Shown piece after piece: positions 1 to 10,137 of a stretch of DNA of 42,552 bases. The first letter of the stretch is position 1. Each line of letters opens with the position of its first letter. A program made the position numbers and the translations under genes. The stretch lies in assembly GCF_000188695.1 (NCBI RefSeq), contig NW_004754928.1, positions 1,563,892 to 1,606,443 on the forward strand, given 5' to 3'. Below the pieces are notes generated by a model. That model was not told the DNA's origin, searched no databases, and saw only the letters and a list, made by a program, of their open reading frames with translations. This stretch comes from Salpingoeca rosetta. Taxonomy: Eukaryota; Opisthokonta; Choanoflagellata; Craspedida; Salpingoecidae.

Positions 1-141
<141 letters not shown>

Positions 142-177
142 CAGAAGATTAGAAGCGACAAACGCCAAGCCAAGTGT

Positions 178-1485
178 TCAGCACCCAGGGTCAATGACGA
201 GAACGGACTCAGCGTAAGATGGGATGCCGTAGATGAGGCCGTTTGAACCGAGAACGCCATCCCACCACTTGGCAGTCCCAGCAAGGTCGTTGATGGTTGT
301 GGTGTCGGTGGTGTTGGTGGTTGAATCGAAGATGAGGACGGACCGCGAAAAATATGGGATGCCGATGATGTTGCCGTTGGGTGCAAGCACACCGCCAATC
401 CATTTGTTTGAGGTCGTCGCATCTGCAACAACCAGCGTGCTGGTGGCGTTGGTGGCTGAGTCGATGACGAGTGTCCTTGCAGAGAAAGCTGGGATGGTGT
501 ACATGAGGCCACTGCGCGCAAGAACGCCACCGTACCACTTGCTGGCTTCACTTGTGCCAAGGCGAGTAATGGTGGTGGAGTCCATCGTCAGGGACTCTGG
601 ATTGATGATGAGGACAGAGGAAGCCAGCCTGGGAATGCAGTAGATGAGGCCGTTGTCTGCTTGCACGCCGCCATACCATTTATATGCCTGGCTTGACAGC
701 CCAGAGAGTGTGGTGATGTCGGCTGTGTTGGTCTCGGGATCAATGATCAGCACAGAGGTTGCAAACAGTGGAATGCCAAAGATGAGGCCGTTGCTGGCCA
801 CAACGCCACTGTACCACTTGTCTCCTCCGGGTTCAAGGGAGTGGATACTCGATGTATCCTTGGTGTTGGTGGCTGGGTCGATTATGAGCACCGTCTCCCT
901 TCTCGAAGGGAACATGTAAATGAAGCCGTTGTGCGCCAGAACAGCACCAGCCCATTTCCCGCCATTCAAGGCAAAGCCAGAGATTGTGGTTGTATCAATG
1001 GTGTTGGTGCTGGGGTCAATGATGAGCACGGAAGGGGAGTTGTACGGTGCCGCGTAGATCAGGCCATTGTTGGCAAGTGCGCCCCCAAGCCACTTTGCGC
1101 CTGCTGACCCCAGCTGGCCAAACGTCGTGGCACTTGGGAAACACACTTTGCCACGGACACGGTCGATCGCCGCCTGCTGGGCATTGATTGCGCTCTGTTG
1201 TGCGTCGATCGTGTTCTGCTGCGCATCAATTGTGTTCTGCTGCACTGACACGGTTCTCATCAGCGTGCTGAGGGTCTCGTGCACGTTCACACCATTCACG
1301 AACACCGGCTGGTTCATTGGATCGCTCGTGTTGATGTGCAATGCGCCCGCGTCATCCTCCACCATCGTCACCTCTCCAACGACGCTGCTGATGAACGGCA
1401 TCCAGCACACTGCCGCCGCCACCAGCAACACGGGGAGCAGCAGCACCATCCCACGTGCCTGCAGGCACCCCGTCGTTCTCACCAT
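178..1485 (-). CDS. Type II membrane protein with seven propeller-like repeats (copy 1)
   Basis: The intact frame encodes 435 residues. A short basic N-terminus is followed by one hydrophobic anchor (about residues 13-35) and then a stalk with four QQNTIDA-like heptads. Seven ~45-residue repeats follow, each built on KW-x-GGVLA-x-NGLIY-x-IP, then SVLIIDP-x-TNT and DTTTI. Seven such units suggest a seven-bladed beta-propeller displayed outside the cell or in a vesicle lumen. I chose the Met of MVRTTGC as the start because the paralogue at 10138-11406 begins at the matching position; a Met six residues upstream is possible. The repeat belongs to an unnamed family common in protists; I know no function for it. 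No intron is needed. It is probably transcribed divergently from the plus-strand gene starting at 1935. Confidence 0.85.
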   Translation of the reverse strand: MVRTTGCLQARGMVLLLPVLLVAAAVCWMPFISSVVGEVTMVEDDAGALHINTSDPMNQPVFVNGVNVHETLSTLMRTVSVQQNTIDAQQNTIDAQQSAINAQQAAIDRVRGKVCFPSATTFGQLGSAGAKWLGGALANNGLIYAAPYNSPSVLIIDPSTNTIDTTTISGFALNGGKWAGAVLAHNGFIYMFPSRRETVLIIDPATNTKDTSSIHSLEPGGDKWYSGVVASNGLIFGIPLFATSVLIIDPETNTADITTLSGLSSQAYKWYGGVQADNGLIYCIPRLASSVLIINPESLTMDSTTITRLGTSEASKWYGGVLARSGLMYTIPAFSARTLVIDSATNATSTLVVADATTSNKWIGGVLAPNGNIIGIPYFSRSVLIFDSTTNTTDTTTINDLAGTAKWWDGVLGSNGLIYGIPSYAESVLVIDPGC

Positions 1486-1934
1486 ACAAGCAGAGAAGAA
1501 CAAGGAGAAGAGGGGAACAGAAGGAGAAGTTCAGGGTGCCTCCTTCCTCCTTCCTCGTTCGTGGTGTCTGTTTGCAGGACAGGCGCAGCACCAAGAGAAG
1601 GAAGACAGGATTGGTTGGTTGCTGTTGTTTGTTTGTGGCGTTTTGGCTGGTTGTGGTTGTGGACGATTGTTGGGAATCGTGCATTGGATTTCCAGCCACA
1701 CACAAACAAGTTCACTGTTGAGTGTGTTGTTGTTGTGGAAAGGAAGCACGTTGAAACGCATCCCTCCATCCATCCATCCCTCAGCCTTCCTTCCTTCCTT
1801 CAGCCTTCCTTCATCAGCTCATCACTGGACCAACAAGGACAGAGCACACACGGCACACGATGTCGGTGTCTTGCTGTGTTGCACCCACCACCAGCTTCAT
1901 CACGCAGTGCAAAAGAAGGGCGTGAAATGAACAC
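1486..1934. promoter_or_regulatory. Probable divergent promoter/5' UTR segment, copy 1
   Basis: About 450 bases lie between two divergent starts: the propeller gene (minus) and the starter exon at 1935 (plus). No convincing open frame is present. The segment is pyrimidine-rich on the plus strand around 1765-1815. Its sequence is retained almost unchanged at 11407-11877, more closely than the adjacent coding sequence, which suggests either function or recent gene conversion. Promoter activity is inferred from position only. Confidence 0.5.
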
Positions 1935-3243
1935 ATGTCAAGGAGACAGGCAGTTGTGACCGAAGATGACCTGTTCATGCAAAGGTGCGTGCGTGTGAGT
2001 GTGTGTCTGTGTGTGTGTGTCTGTGTGTGTGTGTCTGTGTGTGTGTCTGTGTGTGTGTGTGTCTGTGACTGCCTGTCTTTTGATCGTTCTCTCCCCATGC
2101 TCGATCCTGCGTCCCTTCCCATCTCCCCTCCACACACACACACACACACTCACTCACTCACTTGCCTGCAACGCTTCCTTCCTCGTCACAGATCCGTGCA
2201 GCGTTGCAAGGCTGATGAATCGTACATGTTGACCCCCAACAAAAGCCACCGTTGCCGCCTACCTCACTTTCAACGACGTTGTCCGCATCGCCAAGGAGCA
2301 AAAGGTAATTGTGTGTGTGTGCGTGTGTGTGGTTGAGAAATATGCCTCTGCTGTGATCTACAACACTCATCATCACCTACATCCGCCCTCACCTCATGCC
2401 CATGCACGCACATCCCATTTGTGTTTTCAGGGTGGTTGAGATTGCCCCTGCCCCGCGCCTGCCCTCCGATGTCCGCCAACAGCCCTGCCAGGTTTGCCTC
2501 ATGTGTATGTGCGTGTGCGCATGCGCTTGTGTTGCGGTCGCAACAAACGCACCTCACCTGTGATCTGACTCGTGTTCCTCTCCTCCCTCTCACGTCTGCT
2601 GCTTCCCTTCCATTCCGTTCCTCCCACCCCCTCTCCTGCCCTCAGAATGCTGTTGCGATTGGCCACTCCCTCAACCACTGCAACGCCGGCACCGTCGAGT
2701 TCCTCGTGGACACACCCGATGGCCGGTGAGCCGGTGTGGTGTTGTGGTGTTGGGGGTGGAGATGTAGCTGTTGTGTTGTGTTGTGGTGCGTGCATGCACT
2801 CGTTTGGTGTTGACAACCACAATCGCACCTGCCCCAACGCTCATGCCGATCACCCAACGTGCGCAATAATGTGATGCAGTCATAACTTCATGGAGGTGAA
2901 CCCGCGCATCCAAGTCGCGGAGATGGTGAGCTGTGATGGTATGTTGAAGCAGCACTGTTGATGGTGCTTTGCCCGCTTTGACAGTTGTGGCGTGCTGGTC
3001 TGCTTCATTCCTCCCCACCTCACTGACACTTCCTCCATCATCTCCTCCCTCTCTCCCTCCTTTATTCTTCTCACCAAGTGACTACTGGCGTTGACGTTGT
3101 GCAATCGCAGCTGAAGTTTGCTGGCGGCGCGACGCTGCAAGATGATTGAGCTCGAGCAGGACACAATCCCACCCTGCGGATTCAGCATCAAGGCGCGCAT
3201 CACCACGAAGGACCCGCTCAACGACTTTTTGGCCCCGATACAG
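1935..3243 (+). pseudogene. Pyruvate carboxylase biotin-carboxylase domain relic
   Basis: Exon-like pieces match the biotin carboxylase half of pyruvate carboxylase in the right order. They are the starter exon (1935-1984), QRCKADESYML (2192-2304), VVEIAPAPRLPSDVRQQ (2431-2491), CNAGTVEFLVDTPDGR (2646-2725), HNFMEVNPRIQV (2880-2925), and TTGVDVVQSQLKFAGGATLQ followed by KARITTKDPLNDF (3079-3243). The ATP-grasp core between the second and third pieces (about 150-190 residues) is missing, although splice-like ends remain on both sides of the gap. Single-base shifts interrupt 2192-2304 and 3079-3243. The N-terminal nucleotide-binding motif and all transferase and biotinyl domains are absent. The family enzyme carboxylates pyruvate in mitochondria; this copy cannot. 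A collapsed assembly is the alternative. Confidence 0.75.
2000..2062 (+). repeat. GT-rich tract at intron 5' end
   Basis: This is a (GT)n tract with interspersed C residues, directly after the donor of the starter exon. Near 2132-2160, just before the acceptor at 2191, the same intron turns AC-rich. It is an example of the GT-start/AC-end intron layout seen across the window. Confidence 0.85.
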
Positions 3244-3421
3244 GTGCACATGCGCTTGCGTGCGTTGTTTGGGAATGGGAGAGAGAGGATTGAGAGAAGC
3301 TCATGCTTCCTCTTGGAAAGCGGGCACCAGTGGCGGGTGTAAAGTCCCAAAGGCACGACTGTTCTCCTTCTCAACACTCCTCACCCCCTCGTCACCCATC
3401 AGCACCCACGACCATGCGCAG

Positions 3422-6400
3422 CGGTACGACCCATTCACCCGGCAGCCGGCAGTGGGCCACGAACCGGAGCCATACACAACAGCAGCACCACCACCGGCAC
3501 ATGGTGAGGATGATGAGGCAGCACTTGGGCCGTTTGACGTGCTTGTGCACCACACGGGCATGCTTGAGCTGGTGCGCGCGCTCCTTGGCAAGCAGCAGGG
3601 CGTCATCAGCATCACGCCACTGGACGAACATCAGGGGCAGGTTGCCCGCGTCAGGTGAGCTGCTACTGACTGGTTGGAGGTGGTCGTGGTGATGGGTGGG
3701 ATGATAGTAACGTGGTAATGTTGTGGGTTTGTAACCGGTTGGGGAGGTATTCGTTGCATGCGAGGATCATGATGGAAATGACGACATGTGGTGGCGGGTA
3801 ATGATGCGAGGATGCGGCAGTCAAGTACTCATCATGATTGTGCAGTTCCTCTCAACATCCCGCACCGATACACCCTCAACTCACTCAAACGCACACACCC
3901 CAACACCCCAAACGTGCAGTTGTGCGACGCGTGACGTTGGCGAGCGCGTCCTGAGGGAGATGACTAACTTCCCGATTGGGCAGGTGCAGCTGACGGCCCG
4001 CCGCGACCCGGACTGCCCCTCCTGGACGGCGGACGAGCTGTGGTCCGTGTGGGTCGAGCCCGTGTCCGAAGGTCTTGAGGAGGTGCTGCCCTCGCTCGCC
4101 AAGGCAAACGGCGGCTTCCACTCGCACACGTACAAGCCGGACGGTAACCGTTTCAGAGGCACATTCAGGTAGGCGATGTGTGCATTTGTGCATGTGTGTG
4201 TGTGTGTGTGTGTGCGCGCGCATGCACAGATGCTCCGTCAACTCAATTCTGCTTGAGCACGCGTGCCCGTCCTTCAACCACGTCCTCAACCAACCAAACA
4301 ACCAACCCCTTCCCCTCACAACAGGTTTGTGTCACGGGAGAGCGCGGAGCTGATGGTCCGCCTGTACGACCAGCGAGAGGTGCTGGACACGAAGCTCAAC
4401 GTGTTCCCAGACCCAAAGGCCAAAAACTGGAAGAGCAAAGGGCAAGGACTCCACGTCCTCCTCCCCTGCCTCGCCAACATCCATCACGCCAGCGCCTGTT
4501 GCGGGCCAGGCAAAGCGCATCACGTTCTACCTGACCGAGGCAGCAACGCAGCGTGACGGCAAGGGCCTGACTGCCGCCATGCCCTGGCCAACTGACATGT
4601 ACGCAGCGTGCAGGCGACGCTGGAGCGCGCTGGCGTCAACTTCCAGTCGCTGCAGGTCTTCCCGGACCTGCGCTGTGCAAGCGTGGACGTGGTTGCCGAC
4701 AGCGAGGAGGCGTTCCGGAGCCTGCTGCCTCTGCCCATTGACACAGCGGCGGGGCTTGTCGTCTGGAGGCGCGCCAGGCACCGCTGCACCGCATTGTTGT
4801 CACGTGCACCCCGCACAGCAAGCCCACCACGGGCCGCGACATTGTGCAGGCGTTTGAGACGAACTTTGGCAGCACGGCGAAGCTTGTGCCCATCCCGCAG
4901 TCCCTCAAGGACACGCTGTCCCACATCCAGCCGTTTGCCAACACGCGCTTGGCTGAACCAGAACAAGAACAAAGAGAAGAGCAGCAGCAGGGTGGAGGTG
5001 GCAGTGAGGCACACGATGCTGTTGCGATGCCAAATGCTGTGCACGACCCTCATCAGTACAAGAAAGACGGTGATGCTGGCAGCGACAGTAGCAAAAGCAG
5101 CGTCACGTCCCCTGAGACCACGCTGCAGCGCATGTTTGTGCTGGAGACAACAGACACGCGTGCGGCGCATGCGTGTGTCTGCATGATGCAGTTTGCCACC
5201 TCTGTCTCGCACAAGTTTGTGGCGCGGCTGTGCTACCCGAACGACGTGCACGTGGTGGTGCTCGACCCCAAGCTGGGCGGCCTCCTGTCGGACCTCGTCG
5301 ACGCATTCAACAAGCGCAGCGTGGCCAAAGACCTCGACGTGCTGGCGGCTGCAACCACAAATAACCGCAACTGCTTCACGGGCAGCACCGCCGTGCTGGT
5401 GTGGTCACAGGCCATGCTGCTTGCAAGCTTCCTCGCGCCCGCCTTCCACCCGTTTGCCCGCAGCGACCGCGTGCTGGGCGACGACAAGATCATGGAGCAC
5501 GTCCTCAACGACTACGGCTTCAAGCTCGTGCGCTTCCCGACGCTTGGCCTGCTGCCCTACGCCAGCACGGTGCACGGGGCCATGCGGGATGTGGAGTATG
5601 TGCGACCGCCGCCCGTCACCAGCACCCCACCCATCGCATCCCCCGTGGCACCCCAGCAGGCGCTTATACACACGCGCGACCTGGACGGCGCCATGCTGCT
5701 GGAGTACTCGCTGTACTCCTTACTACCTGGACCAGGACAGGGAGCGCGGGCTCGGCTACATCAACAGCACCGTCGGCGCTCACATCAAGTCGCAGACGAC
5801 GATCAGCGTCACGGGCATACAGTGCCGCTTCCTGGACTCGCAGCTGCTGGAGCTGGCCCGCAAGTTCCGCGTGTATGTGCGCAAGCCCAGCGCGGAGGAC
5901 AGGGACGCATGCGCCTCAAGCGTGCGTCTCGAGCGTGCCCGTGACCGTGGAGGGCATGCAGCGGCAGCTGACGGCGTTTGACAACGCGGTGCAGGACACG
6001 CTCAAGGAGTACCTGCACCACGTGCTCGGGCTGCCGGTCATTGACACGTCGCACGTGCCGGAGATGTCCGAGGCGGACGTCACCTTCCTGAAGCGCAAGC
6101 TGTTCAACTACCTGACCAAGGCCAGCCGCACGCTGTGCCGCAAGCAAGGACGGCGTGGTGCGCTACGTTGCGCCACAGGACGTGATTGGCGCGCCCACTG
6201 AGCGCAATGTGTGGATGGATGGTGGCTGGCCGGCGCGATGTGATGCAGATGGTCATCCCGACGACGGAGTCGACGTTCCACACCATTGCCCACATCCGGC
6301 CCACGCGCTACGTGTGCCAGGCGCCCATGTCCGTGACCAAGGAGCTGGTTGCTGGACAGCGAGCTGAAGCGGCTGCGCAAGAAGGCATTGGTGCTGAAGG

Positions 6401-6733
6401 CGGTTATACCGCAAGCACGGGCGCTGCTTCTGCCACTTCTGCTGGCACTGCTTCTTCTGCTTCTGCCGCTGCTGGCGACGATGGCGTTGGCTCGAGTGAG
6501 CGGACAGCACACGCAGGAGGGGTATCACAACAGCGAGCGCAGGGCACGTACGACTCTGGCCGGGGTGACAGCCTGTCGACCTCAGTGCCCACGCAGCGCT
6601 TGGAGGTCCGCGCAAGGAAGTGGCGGCGGCGTCGGAGGTGCTGCTGACCACGTGCAAGAGGCTGTTCCCGGCCAAGGTGAAGCAGGCCGTGTGGGAGGTA
6701 GAGCCGTACCAGTAACACACCACCAGCGAGACG
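3422..6733 (+). pseudogene. Unidentified coding stretch, probably 5' part of the macro-PARP gene, frame-broken
   Basis: Exon-like pieces with good splice ends lie at 3422-3654, 3920-4168 and from 4325. Long coding segments in shifting frames follow to about 6715. Readable landmarks are HHTGMLELVRALLGKQQG, REMTNFPIGQVQLTARR, FVSRESAELMVRLYD, LERAGVNFQSLQVFP, ARLCYPNDVHVVVLD, LGYINSTVGAHIKSQ, VPEMSEADVTFLKRK and ASEVLLTTCKRLFPAK. At about 5717 one extra T separates two frames that otherwise read on continuously (TAC TCC T TAC TAC). I recognise no domain with certainty; the spacing would suit the repeated nucleic-acid-binding modules in front of macro domains in PARP10/14-like proteins, but that is inference. 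With several frame changes, the gene is either dead or misread here. Confidence 0.5.
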
Positions 6734-7454
6734 TTGCCCGCTGTGCAGCTGCATGCGGAGATTCGCGATGGAAGCATCAACAACGCCCGCGACATGAACG
6801 CCGAGAGGAGCGGGCCCCTGCGGTACAACGAGGCGCGCGTGACCACGTCCGGTGCGCTGGCCCTCTTGTCCAACATTGAGCACGTGCTGCATGTGGTTGC
6901 GCCAAACTTTGCGCCCGAGTTTGGCAACACGGTGACGCAGACGGCTGCGGACCTGAAGACGGCGTACCGCGCGCTGCCGACGACGGCGCGGGACAACAAC
7001 ATTCGCTCGCTGGCCACATGCGCGCTCGGGTGCGGCGCCTTCCGCTGCTTGAGGTGATTGACGAGGTGGGCCGCGACGGTACGTTCTTCGACACGATCCG
7101 CGTGACCATCATCACCAAGGACGTGAGCACGCTGTTGGCGTTTAAGCAGACGTTTGAGAAGTACTATGGCGAGAAGGTGGGCAGTGGGCTGTATGAGGAC
7201 CTGCAGCGCAGCGCACTGGATGCGCCGGCCGACGAGACGCCAGCTGACCCCATCCACACGTGGCTGTATACGGGGCCAACGTACACGGAGCCGCCCTCCA
7301 AGGCGGAGCTGGACAACAAGGCCGCGTGGAACGGGTTTACGCACGACGCGACGCTCCTGATTGAGAACGCCTTCAACAAGTACCGGGCTGCCATCATCGC
7401 TGCCAAGCACAAGCGCAGCAATGCTGATGATGAAGATGTTGTTGTTGGCAATGG

Positions 7455-7489
<35 letters not shown>

Positions 7490-7514
7490 TTGGTAATGGT
7501 GATGATGGTGATGG

Positions 7515-7552
<38 letters not shown>

Positions 7553-9191
7553 TTGTTGTTGTTGGCAATGGTGGTGATGGTGATGAGCAGGGCGGCAGCG
7601 TCGGCAAGCACAAGGGTGTTGCTGTTGGCGGGGTTGCTTTGGAGCATGCGCGCGAGATGCTCAAGGAGATGACAAAGCCGTGCGGGCGCTTCCCCGACAA
7701 GTATCTGCACAAGGAGCACTACAAGATGAGTGAGGAAGACGCCGCCCGCGTGGTGGCCGATGCCCGTGCAGCCGCGGCTGTGGAGGGCGAGCGCAACATG
7801 CGCCGGACGGTTAATCCCGGTGTCCTGCAGCGGTGGCTGGAGTACAAGAACCGCAAGGCGTGGAAGTCGGCGCGCTTCTTCAAGATCCAGTGGTTGACCG
7901 CTACTTCACGGTGGACTTCCAGGACCACTGGGTGTACGTGAGTAGAGCACGTGGGCATGCATAAGAACGACCTGCACCTGAGATTGAGCGCGTGCGGCGG
8001 GTGGTTGGACGAGCAGCGGTCGAAGTTGGAGCCACAGGCCCTCTTTGAGATTCCGGACCGCTGGGACATGCGCAAGGGCCAGCTGCTTGTTGACGTGACC
8101 AAAGAGGTGGACCGCGTGCGCGCGCTGTTGGAGCCGCTTCGCCCCCGAAACCTGCGCGTGCAGCGTGTGCAGAACGTGCCACTGTTCAAGCGGCACTTGG
8201 AGAGCGTGCACCGGGTGTACTGGCGGCCCGCGCCACCAAAAAAAAAAACCTGTCCAACGTCATTGCGCCGCTCTCTGGCGACGATGACTGCAACGTGTTT
8301 GAGCACCGCCTGCTGCACGGCATCTGCAGGAGGGAGCTTGGTCTGACCATCAACTACGCCAGCGTGGAGGGCTACTTTGGCTCGGGCTTGTATTTCAGCG
8401 GCGACCCGTCGTTTGCTGTCAAGTGTGGCCACCACGAGGGCAGCGCAACAGACAAGCACGACACCACCAGCGAGCGGCGCGTGTATGTCGATGTGTCGAC
8501 GCCCCAGCCGAATGACGTTGCTGTTGGTTCTGCTGATCATGGTGTCACTGCAACTGCTGTTGCTGCTGCTCCTGCTCGCCATGGTGCTGACGAGGGAGAA
8601 GGAAGTGGCCGAGTTGCCGCTGGTGAAGAGAGTGAAGGCACCTCGGGTGGTGCTGAGGGTGCTGGTGGATGCACAACTGCTTCTGCTGGGAGCGTGTTAT
8701 ACGATTTCGTTCGCGCTATCGACGGCGATACAGAGATGTTTGTCATCTACGACAACGGCATGTGCTACCTGGAGTACATCATCTACTTTGACGATGATGC
8801 TGTTGATGTGGAGGTGGAAGTGGACGGGGACGAATCAGAGGATGTGGAAGAAGAAGTAGTCGCGCCAGTTGTCGGGGAAGGGGAGAGTGATGATGACCGT
8901 GGAGATGATGCTACTGCGGACGTGGAAGATGCTGGAGCGAGGGGCATGCGACTCACGGCTGGGAGTGAGGATGGTCGTGGTGATGCTGATGGTGATGATG
9001 GTCTGCCACGTGATGGTGGCGAACAATTACAACGACCTCCATCATCCCACAGCGATGTTTCTGGTGATGATGCCGTCGCTGAGAACAACGGCTACGGGGT
9101 GAACGGAATCAGAGGTAGCCCTCAAGACAACAACAGCCCCAACAACAACCAGAACAACCACAACCTGAACATTCTTGGCAATGCCAGCTAA
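6734..9191 (+). pseudogene. Macro domain plus PARP catalytic domain (PARP14/15-like), frame-broken
   Basis: A macro-domain segment (about 6734-7170) shows NEARVTTSGAL, HVLHVVAPNF and ATCALGCGAFR, the usual order of ADP-ribose-binding elements. A long aspartate-rich insert (7434-7566) and a basic linker follow. The PARP part begins near VQNVPLFKRHLESVHR (8160-8215). It shifts frame in an 11-base A run at 8238-8248, then continues with FEHRLLHGI, a loop reading VEGYFGSGLYFSGDPSF, and FVIYDNGMCYLEYIIYF near 8740-8790. The His of LLHG and the Tyr of GLYFSG are the expected NAD-contacting residues, and a Glu is present in the last motif. Domain order matches mono-ADP-ribosyltransferases of the PARP14/15 type. 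The C-terminal ~130 residues are acidic and Asn-rich. The tail from 8295 to the TAA at 9191 is a single open frame. Confidence 0.7.
7434..7566 (+). repeat. (GAT)n trinucleotide tract
   Basis: Two runs of GAT codons, separated by GTTGGTAATG-type sequence, encode poly-Asp with Gly/Asn/Val breaks inside the PARP-like gene. Opposite-strand frames here read as Ser, Ile or His runs and are shadows. Confidence 0.9.
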
Positions 9192-9487
9192 CTTATCTGT
9201 CTCAGGCTTGGCTATAGTCAGTCGCTGCTGGTGCCTTCTTGAAGGACTAAGCTAGGCTAGTGACAGTTGGGTTGGTTTGGTACGCCAGTTTGGTTGTCTT
9301 GCGGTATCGACGGTTGCGGAGTGGTTGTTTCGTAGCAGGTGTTGTTTGAAGTGGGTGGTGTTGGCCTGTTTTGCATTTGTTCTCCCCTTTCAAGTTTTGT
9401 CTGCTTCTTTGGTGGTGTTGTTGTGCAAGACTGCACAACGTCGTTTGTCATGTCACACAGTCCTGGCAGCCAACCAAGCTCACGTTT

Positions 9488-9577
<90 letters not shown>

Positions 9578-10137
9578 CGATCTTTGAACCATCTTACCTG
9601 TTCTTCTTTGTCGTGTCTTGTGTGAGTGAATACATGCTCGCACTCGGCGCATTTGTTCTTGGTTGAGAGTGCGCGTTGCTGACAAGCTTAACCGTGGCAG
9701 TTGTTGTGAACTAAACTGATACACCTGTGTGAGCGAACAATGAAAGTAGAGTGCGTGAGTGGAAGAGAGGGTGGGGGTGTAAATATGCGGTTGAACCCGT
9801 GTTGAACCCCCAATGTTGATGTAACGTGGATGGAAGTTCATTGGCTTGCGTGCTGATGATTCGAAGAACTGTGATTGCCTTGTTGTCCTGAAATTGTTGC
9901 CTCTACACCAGCATGAACACTACGTGTTCCACAGTCTTGGAACAGCTTCTCCCGCCATCGCAATGCATGTTCTCGGTTGAGTGGGGTCGTTTCAATTGGA
10001 AGTAAAAGAACGATGAGCAGCGTCAGGTGCACAGGATGCAGTCACAGGGGTGGAAGAAGGAGAAAGATGCAGAAAGGACGCACACCCTCACACAAGCGCA
10101 AACGCACATGCACAGACATGTGCACGCATCGAGCACA
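9192..10137. other. Intergenic region with (GT)n microsatellite at 9489-9576
   Basis: No supported gene lies between the PARP stop codon and the stop codon of the second propeller gene. It holds a pure (GT)44 tract and otherwise unremarkable sequence. Both neighbours end here (convergent), so 3' UTRs are expected. Confidence 0.8.

Larger units (their letters stand above)
178..1990. repeat. Segmental duplication, copy 1
   Basis: This block is homologous to 10138-11935 in the same orientation. It contains the minus-strand propeller gene, the intergenic segment and a 50-base plus-strand exon. Similarity ends on the left at the stop codon and on the right inside a GT-rich tract just after the exon's splice donor. 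The intergenic part (about 1520-1984) is nearly identical between copies apart from small indels, while the coding part is visibly more diverged. Confidence 0.9.

Noticed and set aside
7154..7712. Opposite-strand frames over the GAT tract reading as Ser or Ile runs
   Set aside because: Shadows of the poly-Asp coding sequence of the PARP-like gene.
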